64,000 nucleotides of DNA from positions 2,914,001 to 2,978,000 of the forward strand of contig JAYJMM010000103.1 in assembly GCA_037349105.1 (NCBI GenBank), in the 5' to 3' direction. The stretch comes from Limnomonas spitsbergensis. Its lineage: Eukaryota > Chlorophyta > Chlorophyceae > Chlamydomonadales. The notes under the pieces were generated by a model. That model saw nothing but the letters and a program-made list of their open reading frames with translations, had not been told where the DNA came from and searched no databases. Position numbers and translations under genes: made by a program. Shown here in pieces: positions 33,223-45,300 of this stretch. Numbering within the stretch: position 1 is the first letter of the stretch; each line of letters opens with the position of its first letter.

Positions 33223-34094
33223 TGTTGCACCTGCCTCCTCCTCCTCCTCCTACCTATCAACAGAGGATATTATCGTTTCTTCCCTCCAATCCTCCATGAC
33301 TCCAGCTTCTGTCTCTCACCCTCTAAAATCTACGCTTCATTTCTTACATCCTTTTTCAAATCCCCTACCGACACACCTGTTCAAAACCTCCTCCTCTTGT
33401 CAGATCTGGACTGAGGCAATAGTGGATCCAGCAGATCATGCAGATCTGGACTGTGACAAACAGTGAATGCTAGTAGCTCTGCAGGATCTGGGGGGATATG
33501 GGATATGAAACAGGCTGGAGGTGCAGGCGATAGTGGTGCATGCTGTGTCGTTTGCAAGCACTGCGCTGGTTTATGGTCCTTGCCAGGGCTTTGTACGTGA
33601 GTCTTGAGGCTCTGTGCTTGGGGGGCTGGGTTTTCCAGCAGCTTAGCCTTTGCTCCTAAGATAGCATGATCTGTCAAATCTGCCGTAACTATCTTGCCTG
33701 CCTGTTTCGTGAGACACCAGTTTGTCTTGATTATACTTTCCTAGCTAGGGGTACCGCCTAGCTGTCAGGAGTTCGCCTGTTCATGGCAGTGACTGTTATC
33801 CCGGCATAATAGGCACGCCTGTTTGTATATTGAGGATATGGGTGACGGCATGATGGGCATGACCGTTTGCACAGCTTGGAAGATCTGCACGCAGGATTTG
33901 AGATCTCCAAAGCATCTCATGAGGGCCTAAATATGAAATATAATCCTTTCCACCCCCTTCCACTACCCTGTCCCAGGCCGATGCAGCCGATGCGGTCTTC
34001 GCCAGCCATACCGCCGCCAACCCCGCCGCTGGGTCTGCCATCTGGCCCTGGGCTGAGGCCGTAGTACTCTCCTGCCACGGCTTTGCCCGGCCAG
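33223..34094. other. Unit-2 spacer 5' of kinase copy 2
   Basis: 33235-33370 is conserved with unit 1. Only about two units of the 31-bp minisatellite remain (33399-33458, cagatctggactga and cagatctggactgtgac). 33480-34094 matches 12581-13069 with several indels. No gene is called. Confidence 0.45.
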
Positions 34095-37000
34095 CAGCGG
34101 CATTTGGCCGGGAAGCCCAGCCCCAGTCTTGCCGCAGCAGCATGGTCCAATGCCGGTGCCACCGAGTCGGCCAACGTAGCTGATTTTAAGGTGATTTGTA
34201 AGCCGGGTTCCAGGCATATTTTGAAGTATGTTGCTGCGGTGGAGGCTGTGGGGTGGCGCCTGAGAAGGTGGAAGAGACCAGTACTCCTACAGAACACCGG
34301 GGGCCGTTAAATGCAGGGCAAATGGGAGAGAGCCCGTTGCAGCGGTAGTGGAGTGGCCGATGTGAGAGGGCATGATGTCGAAGCTTTTCGCCATTGTTCT
34401 GCCACCTCTTCGGCCAATGCAGCAGCATTGGGGGATGGAGATGGGGGGGGGCACAAAGACTCCTGCAAGTGCAAGTGCAGATGATGCCAATCCTCAGCAT
34501 GCATTCATGGGGGAGCGCCAATTTCTCCTTTCATCTGTTCTGCTAAGCAAGTCTTTTTCGTTGAACCTTTGCAGCGGGAGGAGGTGACCTACATCGACCG
34601 CATCCGTGCAGTGAGCGGCATGCTGAGGATTGGCAACACCGCGTTGGTGGAGCACCGGCAGGCTGTGCAGCATGCGGCCATAGCAGCCATCAAGGGTGGT
34701 GTCGCCTTCCGAGCTCACCTTTTCGCGGATGATGTCGAGTGTTATCAGTCTGTTAAAGCCAGCTTGACAGCAGCGGTTGCATCTGCGGCGCTCGGTTGAG
34801 GTATTTTTTCCTTAGTTTTGTTCAGTTTTTCAAAGAACGGGTCTTCTGCATGCATCCTGTTCCGATATTTCATCAGGAGGAAGCAGGCCGGTTCTTGACT
34901 GTGCTAAAGGCTTGAAGAGGAGAGGCTGCTTGCACTCAGAACCTCGGAATAGTCTGGCAGATTACAGATTTGTGGTCCATGAGGTGATGAGGCTCTAAAA
35001 GGGTGCTTGAGAGATGCAACATTCCGGTAGTGTAATACGAGGTGTAATATCCCGTTTCGGGCAAAGCACAACGTCATGTGCACATGCAGATATGGAGAGT
35101 CAACGGGTAAAGCGTGCATGGAGATAAGGTACCGGAAAGACTTGCTTTCCATTTGGTTCATGGTGGCCAATTTTTTAAAAACACCAGTATGTGTTGGAGA
35201 GATCCATGCAGCCCACGTCCAGAGCCAGTACATCTGTGTTGAGAGCATGCTCAGTGTATGTCACAGCATCACGGAGGAGGTAGGCCAGGGCAAGAACACG
35301 TCGGGGAAGCACTTGGTTAAATGTGCGGGCGCTGCCACACACTTCCACGAGCTCTACCAGGTTGAGCAGGGGTGGGATGCACTTGCTTTCGTGGACTGTG
35401 TTGTGGGCATTGTTGATGGTGGGGCTCTAGGGATTCTGAGGAGCCTGTCTCGTTTGCCTTTCCGGCCTCCCCTTTCGGTCATCTCCTTCCTTTTTTGCCC
35501 CCTTGGTAGTTTCTACAGTTGGGCGCCCAGGCAGCCGAGCTTTGAGCGGGCCCAGAGGTGTAACGTTATTGACTTGGTTAAATGTTAAGAACGGTGTACA
35601 TTTCCACATGTCACAACGTTACACCTCTGGGCCCGCTCAAAGCTCGGCCGCGTGGGCGCCCAACTGTTTAGATGGGAGAAAAAAAGGAAGAGGGGGCAGG
35701 AACAAAAGGAAAGGCCGGGAATGCAAAGAAGACCGAGTCAGACACCTGATACACTTGAGCCCTCAACAAAGCCTACAGAACAACAAGAAAAATTCCACAA
35801 AAGCAAGCGAATCCCTCCCCTGCTTGGCCGCGAGGGCGCCCCACTGATGAGAAGGGAGAAGAGAAGAAACAAAAAGGGGGCAAAAAAATGTCAAATTTCC
35901 ACATGTACCGGGATGGTACGGCTTGCGAGTCGAAAAGGAAGACGGGCGCCAGTCATCATCGGTTTCAGGATTCAGCGACAGTCGCTGTATACAAGCACCC
36001 TCTATCCGCGATCCTTACATTATCATTGTTCTTGAAATCTTTAACTTTGAATTTTGATCGATGCCTTACGAAAGGAAGGCGCCAGACATATGGGGACCCA
36101 TGATTCTTATCCAGCTGGTAAGCAGCTCCAATTTGATTTCATGTCCAACCATGTATGCAAGTGACACGTTGCAATGAATCCCCACCATCCACCCCTGGAG
36201 CCAGCCAGCCAGGGGTGCCATGCGACTGGCACCGTGACAAACATCCGCATTGGCACATGCAGTTCGAAATCTGCCTCGATATGCAGTGCTCTGTCGTCTA
36301 GATTCGTCTCATTGCTCATATCTGCTTTTCGTAGGATATGGCTGAGGTAAAGAGGGCTGAGTTAGAGAGGGCTGAGGTAAGCCAGGCTTCCCCTCGCTCC
36401 TGCGGCATTTCGATGGCGGTCTCGAGCAACTGGTTGGCGCCTCGCTCCAGATTTCGGAATCCATGATTTCCGTATCCCTGCATGTCCACGTAACTTTTGC
36501 GCCCCCTCCTTTCCTGGCCTGATCCATTCCTCACTCTGCAGGCGCCCACTGCGGCGGGCGCCTCTTCCGCGTCGTCAGCAATCTCGGTGCTTGGCACGGA
36601 CATTGAGTACAACAGCAGGTAGGACAGTCGACGACCATTATTCCGATAACAGGCAAGGCGGAAGCAGAAGCCGTCAGCTAGAAGCACCTGGTTAGAAGGC
36701 ATGCATGCATGACTAGATTGGGTTCACTTTCGTTCAGTTGCCCAACATCCTACTGGCACCCGTACGTACGGTATTGCGATGATTTGCCCTGAATTTTGCC
36801 TTCGATTATGATTCTGCATTCATATCAATAAACTTTTCTCTTCCATCATGTCCTGCTTCGCAGTGGGGACCAAACGAACTCTCAGAAGCTGCAGGAGATT
36901 GTGCAGCAGCAGGTCCATGATGAACAGCTCCAGGCCCTACGTAAGAAGCTAGACACCACAACTAGCATGCTTGCGCTCTGGGAGAAAAAAGCCAAGGGAC

Positions 37001-39669
37001 AGCAGGAGAAGCTGGCGCGTCAGGAGGAGGAGCTGTCATACTTGAAGGGCCGTGTCAACAAGCTGGAGGAGGAGGCTGCCTCGGCACGGCTGCATGCCAT
37101 GAAGCGTGTCGGCATCAGCGGCCTGTCACCTGGCATGGGGGTACCCTTCGCCAAGGGAGGTAACGGCGACGTGTACGCGCTTGACTTCGAGGGCAAGCCG
37201 ACGGCGTGCAAGCTCGCTCAGGTGAACAGGCCTGATCTGCGCTATCTAGGGGTTTGCTAGGTATTGTTGATACCTTGTTGATGGCAGTTCAGTCTAGTGA
37301 AACACTGAAAACAAATGATAGGTTAATAAGGCTTTGTGTCAATCGAGGCGGTACCCTCCTCGCCCTGCTGCCCATTGCCTCCCTGCCCTTGCCGCTTGTT
37401 CAACTCCCCCCCTCCCACCCTCCTCCCTTGCCGACCTAGCCGGGCCAGGCGAGTGTCATTTGGCTTGAGGTGGACATTCTGCAGCTGGCACGTGGCAAAG
37501 GCGACGGAGTCCCCCTGATCTACGCGCTGGTTGTCGACGACTCCCAGGGTCTGACTGATCAGGCCCCCATCATGGGGTACCTGATGGAGCTGATGGATGG
37601 CTCAGTCAGGGACCTGCTGGTGGACAGGTAAAAAACAGGAAGATTTTCTCCTCAAACAAAAGCTTGTTGAGCAGTATAACCTCTTGATTTCAGTTTGAAC
37701 CTGGCCTACTCATGATGGATTGCCACACTCTCTGTAGTTTCCTTTCCCGTTCATCCGTTTCGGCTGTTTTTCTCGTTCCTTCCCTCCTGAACCTCAGCTT
37801 TGGCATAGCTCTCATCCAGCTAGCAGCCGGGCATGCACGTCCTTAGAGATGTTAGCATTGTCCCCACCCCTGACATGGCATGCTGCATCTCCTCTTCTTC
37901 GCAGCCCATTACGCACCCCGCGCATGGTGATCGACACCTTGCGCAAGTGCGCCACTGCCCTCATGTACTTCCACCGCCACGGCTTCCTCCACTTGGACAT
38001 CAAGACGTGCAACTTCCTCTTCAAGAGGAGGGTTGACACCAACGGGCAGGAAAGGGTGGTCGTGAAGGTGAGCAGGCATATATACACATTTGTGTGGAGT
38101 GCTGCTAACGGTTCAGCTACATTTCAGCTACGTTGTGGCCTACAGCCAAGAGGGGGCAAAGTGCAGCATGCCCTGCTGCTTATTGCACAGTGAATGAGCA
38201 CAGTGAATGAGCACAGTGAATGAGCACAGTGAATGAGTAACCTTAATCTTCCGTAAATTATCCAAACCCTCATTCCTCCATTTCTGTTTGACTTGTGCAG
38301 CTGGGAGATGCGGGAGCTTCACAGCGCGCTGACAAGGACGGCAATGTGCCATCACCCACGGGTGGCACATACATTTACAGCGCCCAGGAATGCTTGGTCG
38401 AGGGGAGAAAGGTGAGGGAATGTGTGAAGCTCACTTTATCAGGCTGGGCCATCTGATCTTGTGTACACATCTAGCACAGCAGACTTTCAAAACAGTGGTG
38501 TCATACCAGTAGGCAGGGTGGCATCATGGGTGGGTGGGTAGATGCGTGAAGCTCAGAACGGTAGGGCCAGCAATGAGCAGAAAACAGAAACCTAGGGACT
38601 GAGTGTCATCAGCGGTTACACACATTTGTTGTTATTTTACCTGCCAGCATAGTCAGGAATTTCTAACCTCGTACCGTACCTTCATTCAAATTCAAATTCA
38701 AATGACCTCATGCATCCCCATCCACTTCCCCCCCTCCAGGTTTCTGCGGCTGCCGATGTCCTGGCGTTCTGCAGGATGCTCCTGTCCGTCCTGAACTGCG
38801 AGATGGAGCCTTTCTACAACAATCTCTGCACGGCCATGGCGGCTGGGCAGACCCATGCCGAGGCCATGGAGGACATGATTGCGAAACTCAGGACGGGCTC
38901 TGAGCCGGCCCTGTACCTCATCCCAGCCAAGCTGGCGGCCTTTGGCACCGAGGGTGCTGAGGCCCTACACCGCCTTGTGCACCGTGGCCTGGTGAGGGAC
39001 CCCAGTCAGCGACCAGGCATGGCAGAGATTGAGGCAGAGCTGTGCCGCGTCTTGACGGTGCTGCCGGGTGATGCCAGCGCGGCCATGCAGCCTGCAAACC
39101 TGATCAACGAGCCTCCCCCGCTGGCCCAGCACTCAGCACCAGCCATGGACCCAGCATCCATGCCCCTTCTGGACACCGAGCCCAACCTGCTGACCAGGGC
39201 CTCAGCACCCGTGCGCCTTCTGGACACGGAGCCCAACCTGCTGACCAGGGACCCAACGGCCACCCGATACGCAGCACTGCTGACCAGGGATGCAGCACCG
39301 GCTAAGGATCCAGCACCCGCACCCCTCCTGGACAACGAGTCCTTCCCACTGCATTCCATTGCCGAGGCCCCCCTGACCCCTCTGTTTGAGCTGGCTATGT
39401 CGGTGGTGGCGTCTACGCGACCGCACATGTTCATCACTGTGCCTGGCCTGAAGGGCATTCAGCCCCTCTCTGCATCTCCTGAAGAGGCGTCTGAAAGCCA
39501 GGAGGGGTCCTCCGGATCCTCTGTGGAGACATTCTCTGACCCGAGACAGTGCGAGACTCAGCCTTCTGAGCCGTCATGGGGCAGCAGCCACGAGATTTAC
39601 AGCAACGCTTCGTCACCTGAGCAGCTAGCAGAGTCCCTGCTATGCTTGCTTCTGCCAAACAGGCGGTAG
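34095..39669 (+). CDS. Coiled-coil protein kinase-like gene, copy 2
   Basis: Exons: 34095-34190 (possible), 34575-about 34799 (3' end uncertain), 36335-36376, 36542-36618, 36864-37221, 37449-37627, 37905-38067, 38301-38411 and 38740-39669 with TAG. Domain order and all catalytic positions are as in copy 1: Lys in TACKLA, HLDIKTCN, LGDAG, SAQE. Relative to copy 1, exon 37449-37627 has five amino-acid changes (R to G, Q to L, F-L to S-Q, I to M) and one silent change, and exon 37905 starts S-P-L-R instead of S-P-S-R; the last exon has S to T and N to I. The intron before the last exon carries about 75 extra bp with attcaa repeats. The reading frame stays intact, so it is likely a functional or recently functional gene. 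Confidence 0.75.
35325..35571 (+). mobile_element. 5'-truncated retrotransposon tail, + orientation, in kinase copy 2
   Basis: It has the same insertion site as copy 1, flanked by acttggttaaatgt at 35311-35324 and 35572-35585. Small differences from copy 1 include H-E-L-Y-Q-V-E in place of H-Q-L-Y-Q-A-E. Confidence 0.85.
35612..35894 (-). mobile_element. 5'-truncated retrotransposon tail, - orientation, in kinase copy 2
   Basis: Flanked by atttccacatgt at 35600-35611 and 35895-35906. It has the same position and truncation point as in copies 1 and 3. Confidence 0.85.
38110..38239. repeat. Dispersed intronic repeat plus 13-bp tandem repeat, copy 2
   Basis: Same element as at 17821-17950, in the same intron. 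Confidence 0.7.
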
Positions 39670-41070
39670 TGGGTGGTGGCAGAGATCCAGTTACAGCCAT
39701 GCAAATAACACCTACTAGTATGCCTTTGCTTGAGTGTTAGGTGGACCAATGTGAATTCGCCATATGTGACGTTTCTTTGCGCCCTGCTCCATGCATCATG
39801 CTGACATTCTCCATGCTTGTTACTCCATGCATCTTATACAGTGCAACATGCGCTTTTGCGTTGTGCATATTATTCCATGAGTATGCATCATGCGCCATGT
39901 ATCGCTCGCCAATGTGATTTCCAGTCTTTGAGGCAGCGGGGAGTTGTTGCTTGGGCTGCAGCGATTTCGTAAATTCTGATCACCTTGTGACATACTAGTG
40001 CGTCCCAGTAAATATCTTATCTGGCTACCACTGTATAGCCTGTGTATTTGTGTGAACAATGTATGGACTGGGAAGGGTTGTGTTGGATGATTTTGTGTTA
40101 TGGTTTCTGAAATTACTGCTATCGTGAAATACCGGTATGCTAGCTAGGAATCCACTGCCACTCCCTGTTGTCCAGCATGAGCATCATCTTGAATGGGCGT
40201 GTATGTTTGATTCCTCTCTCGGTAATCTTTTCCCCCCCAAAACATGGGTTGATACTTTTGCCATGACATTTTGCCCAATTTGGTAACACTTGCAAATCTG
40301 TCCACGGGTTCCAAGCGTTTATAGTTGGAGACATCATGTCTCTACCCCGGTACGTATGCTCTGTAATTTTGGTTATGTTCTTTTGGTTCTGTACTTTTGG
40401 TTCTGTACTTTTGGTTCGGGACTCCTGGTTCTGTACTTTTGGTTCGGGACTCCTGGTTCTATACTTTTGGTTCGGGACTCCTGGTTTTGTACTTTTGACT
40501 TTGTACTGATTATGGGATTGGCCTGTTTTTGCCCCTATGTTTGTTGACCCCTGGTGTTAAATATTTGTCCTGGGGCCTGCCTGGTGCCAGAAGACTACAC
40601 AAGTCGGACTTGTAAATTATATTTTCTGACCTTGTTAATCGTCTGAAAACCTCACTGAGTGTCGCCGCACACGACTCCTAAGTAGGGCCACACAGCACCG
40701 GAGCCTCCTTTCACAATCTGCTACACCCTTGCTGCTCTGTGGACAGTCGGAGGATAAGGCTCGCATGTCAGCTTGAATGGCAAAAGTACTGTCCCCCGAC
40801 TCACACGTTTTTATTCAATACAGAAGTAGATATTTCCCCGAGGCTGCGAGCTGCGGCTGAATGCCACTCCGCCAGCCCTGGCCTCAAGCACAGCTTGCAC
40901 AAGCCAAGCTTACATAGGTTCAATAAGGAGGACTGGTTTCACACATATTGCAAGCCCACCTGAGAGACCCGCCCACCCAACACAAGAGTATTGAGCACCT
41001 GGGCTCCCCGCACAAATCTGAAGACATCACATTTAAAAACGCCCCCGCACACAACTTGCTATTTGCACAC
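39670..41070. other. 3' flank of kinase copy 2
   Basis: Nearly identical to 19299-20699, including the 14-bp tandem repeat at 40366-40507 and TGTAA at 40362 and 40611. No gene is seen. Confidence 0.5.
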
Positions 41071-41608
41071 ATCCTGCCTTCTGAAGGCCGCAACATCCTC
41101 TCTGTTGCCGCTGCTACCCACGCAGCAGCCATGTGCCAACAACAGCACCTGCATCCCTGCTGCCACTCATAATGTTGCATCAGCTGCTGCTAGTGCTGCC
41201 ACACATCCCCTGCTGTTGCTGCCGCATCTCCACCGTTGTTGCTGTTGCTGCTGCTTTTTTTTGCTGCCCCAATGTTCAGGATGATTGGATATATGGTTAT
41301 TGCACATCCTGCTCCCTACTGGAAGCTTCCTCCTCGCTACTTTTGTTGCTGCTACTGCTGCTGCTCGTGCTCACGGCACGGTGACAGCAGCTTCATACAC
41401 CCTGCACCTGCGGTTGCTTCTGCTTCTGCAGCTGCATCCTTGCTCTTGCTGCTGCTGCTGTTGCTACTGCCTCTGCACCTGCATCCCTGCTCTTGCTGCT
41501 GTTGCTCATGCTGCAACAATATTCCCAGTGACAGCAGCTTCATACTCCCTGCTGTTGCTGTTGCTTGTGCTCCTGCTCCTGCAGCTGCCTCCCTGATCTT
41601 GCTGCTAC
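41071..41608. repeat. CTG/GCT trinucleotide-rich block, copy 2
   Basis: Same as 20700-21237. Confidence 0.65.
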
Positions 41609-41820
41609 TCATGCAGCCACAGTCTTCCCGATGATTGGGTACTTGTTGTTGAACTTGGCCTCCCAATCCCGGAGGCTCTCCAGCTCTGTTGGCGACAAGC
41701 CCTCCAGGTTATGGTGCAGTCGCTGACCTCTGTGGACAGGAGCGTAAACGCACGCGCACACTCGCGGCCGGCGAACGGGTACACGCCTGTCTCGGTGTCC
41801 AAGCAGAGGGCGGTCAGGGC
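41609..41820 (-). pseudogene. MAPR/cytochrome b5-like fragment, copy 2
   Basis: It encodes the same FAGRECARAF and DWEAKFNNKYPIIGK segments and has the same frame break as at 21238-21449. 41821-42341 to its right corresponds to 21450-21970. Confidence 0.6.
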
Positions 41821-42341
41821 TTATGATTAAAAGGTTGGGGTGTGTTAGCTGGGGCAGGGTATGGGGGTAGTGCCGCCTCGTCAGGCCTGAGAAGCTTCAT
41901 GCACTCCCAAGGCGCAGGCGAGAGGGAGCAGACAAATTAGGTCTCTGTTCTTGAAAGCCCTGAAAGAGGAGTAAATAGGGCTCAGGGGCAGAGGTGTCCT
42001 CCAGGAGAGATACAGACTCCAGCCACACACCATTTTGATGCTTGAAGAGGGGGGTTTAGGGACCTCAGGAACAGTCCCGGCTGTTGTTGTCTTCCGGGTT
42101 CTTAACATATCTGAAGCGGTGTGCAGGTACCCCCAGTCTCTTGTGCCTTCTTGGCTACAGTTGCTACTTCAGCCTTGGACGTCTGAAGGGCTTTCAGCAG
42201 ACACTCCGACCATATGAAAAGAGACAAAAATGTGCAAAACACATACACTTCATGGTACCGGCATCGGCTGGTATGAATTCGCATATAAATACAAAGTAAA
42301 TGTACTTGCGGGTCAACACAAGAACCTTTCCGCATCAGCAT

Positions 42342-45300
42342 AAGGGGAAGAGGCGAGCAGGGACAGGTTCAGGGCTTAGGCTTGAGAGGCTAAACCCTAT
42401 CAACTGCAGAGGCACCAACTAGCCGCACAACAGGGAAGAGGCGGGGCAGGGACAGGGTTCAGGCTTGGGGCCTGAACCCTAACATATGTAGAGGCACCAA
42501 TTCGCCGCGCACCAGAAAAGAGATGGGGCAGGGACAGGTTCAGGGTTTAGGCCTGGGGCCTAAACCCTAACAATTGCGGAGGTACCAAGTAGCCGCGCAA
42601 CAGGGAAGAGGCGGGGCAGGGGGGGGGTTAGGGTTAAGGCGCGGGGACCTAAACCCTAAAAACTGCAAAGACACCAATTAGCCGCACAACAGATACGAAG
42701 CGGGGCAGGAAGAGGTTCAGGGTTAAAGCTTGGGGGCATAAACCCTAGCAACTGCAGAGGCACCAATTAGCCGCGCAACAGGGAAGAGGCGGGGCAGGGA
42801 CAGGTCCAAGGTTAAGCTAAACCCTATTATCTGCAGAGGCACCAATTAGCCTCGCAACAGGGAAGAGGCAGGGCAGGGACAGGTTCAGGGTTCAGGCTGG
42901 GGGCCTAAACCCTGCCAACTGCAGAGTCACCAATTAGCCACGCAACAGGGTAGAGGCAGTGCTGGGGCAGGTTCAGGGTTAAGGCCAGGGAGCCTAAATT
43001 ATAGCAACTGCGGAGGCACCAATTAACCGCATAACAGGGGAGGGGCGGGCAGGGACAGGTTCAGGGTTAAGGATTGGGGGCCTCAACCCTGACAACTGCA
43101 GAGGGAACAATTAGCCGCGCAACAGGGAAAAGGCGGGGCAGGGACAGGTGCAGGGTTAAGGCTGGGGGGGCTAAACCATAAGAACTGCAAAGTCACCAAT
43201 TAGCCACGCAGCAGAGAAGAGGCGGGGCAGGGACAGGTTCAGGGGTAAGGGTGGGGGGCCTAAACCATAACTACTGCAGAGGCACCAATTAGACGTGCCA
43301 CATTGAAGAGGCGGGGCAGGGACAGGTTCAGGGTTAAGGCTTGGGGGGCTAAACCCTAACAACTGCAGAGGCACCAATTAGCCGCGCAACAAGGAGGAGG
43401 CGGGGCAGGGGGAGGTTCAGGGTTAAGGCTCGGGGGGCTAAACCCTAACAACTGCAGAGGCACCAATTAGCCGCGAAAACAAGGAGGAGGCGGGGCAGGG
43501 GGAGGTTCAGGGTTAAGGCGCGGGGGCCTAAACCCCAACAACTGCAGAGGCACCATATAGCCGCACAACAGGGAAGAGGCGGGGCAGGGACAGGTTCAGG
43601 GTTCAGGCTGGGGGGCCTAAACCCTAGCAACTGCAGAGGCACCTATTCGCTGCGCAACAGGGCAGAGGCGGGGAAGGGATAGGTTAAGGGGAAAGGCTGG
43701 GGGGCCTAATCCCTGACAACTGCAGAGACACCAATTCACAGCGCAACAGAAAACGGCGGGCAGGGACAGGTTCAGGGTTAAGGATTGGGGGCCTCAACCA
43801 TAACAACAGCAGAGGCACCAATTAGCCGCACAACAGGGAAGAGGCGGGGAAGGGACAGGTTCAGAGTTAAGGCTGGGGGGCCTAATCCGTAACAACTGCA
43901 GAGACACCAATTCGCAGCGCAACATAAAAAAGTGGGCTGGGACAGGTTCAGGGTTAAGGCTTGGGGGCCTAAACCCTAACAACTGCAGAGGCACCAATTA
44001 GCCACGCAACAGGGCGAAGGCGGGGCAGGGGAAGATTCAGGGTTAAGGCAGGGGGGCCTAAACCCTAAAAACTGCAGAGGCACCAACTAGCCGCACAACA
44101 GGGAAGAGGCGGGGCAGGGACAGGTTCAGGGTTCAGGCTTGGGGCCTGAACCCTAACATCTGTAGAGGCACCAAATCGCCGCGCACCAGAAAAGAGATGG
44201 GGCAGGGACAGGTTCAGGGTTCAGGCTGGGGGCCTAAACCCTGCCAACTGCAGAGTCACCAATTAGCCACGCAACAGGGAAGAGGCAGTGCTGGGGCAGG
44301 TTCAGGTTTAAGGCCAGGGAGCCTAAATTCTAGCGACTGCGGAGGCACCAATTAACCGCATAACAGGGGAAGGGCGGGCAGGGACAGGTTCAGGGTTAAG
44401 GATTGGGGGCCTCAACCCTGACAACTGCAGAGGGAACAATTAGCCGCGCAACAGGGAAGAGGCGGGGCAGGGACAGATTCAGGGTTCAGGCTGGGGGGCC
44501 TAAACCCTGCCAACTGCAGAGTCGCCAATTAGCCACGCAACAGGGTAGAGGCAGTGCTGGGGCAGGTTCAGGGTTAAGGCCAGGGAGCCTAAATTCTAGC
44601 AACTGCGGAGGCACCAATTAACCTCATAACAGGGGAGGGGTGGGCAGGGACAGGTTCAGGGTTAAGGATTGGGGGCCTCAACCCTGACAACTGCAGAGGG
44701 AACAATTAGCCGCGCAACAGGGAAAAGGCGGGGCAGGGACAGATTCAGGGTTAAGGCTGGGGGGGCTAAACCATAAGAACTGCAAAGTCACCAATTAGCC
44801 ACGCAGCAGAGAAGAGGCGGGGCAGGGACAGGTTCAGGGGTAAGGGTGGGGGGCCTAAACCATAACAACTGCAGAGGCACCAATTAGCCGTGCCACATTG
44901 AAGAGGCGGGGAAGGGACAGGTTCAGGGTTAAGGCTTGGGGGGCTAAACCCTAACAACTGCAGAGACACCAATTAGCCGCGCCACATTGAAGAGGCAGGG
45001 CAGGGACAGGTTCAGGGTTACGGCGCGGGGGGCTAAACCCTAACAACTGCAGAGGCACCAATTAGCCGCGCAACAAGGAGGAGGCGGGGCAGGGACAGGT
45101 TCAGGGTTGCGGCGCGGGGGCCTAAACCCCAACAACTGCAGAGGCACCATATAGCCGCACAACAGGGAAGAGGCGGGGCAGGGACAGGTTCAGGGTTCAG
45201 GCTGGGGGGCCTAAACCCTAGCAACTGCAGAGGCACCTATTCGCCGCGCAACAGGGCAGAGGCGGGGAAGGGATAGGTTAAGGGTAAAGGCTGGGGGGCC

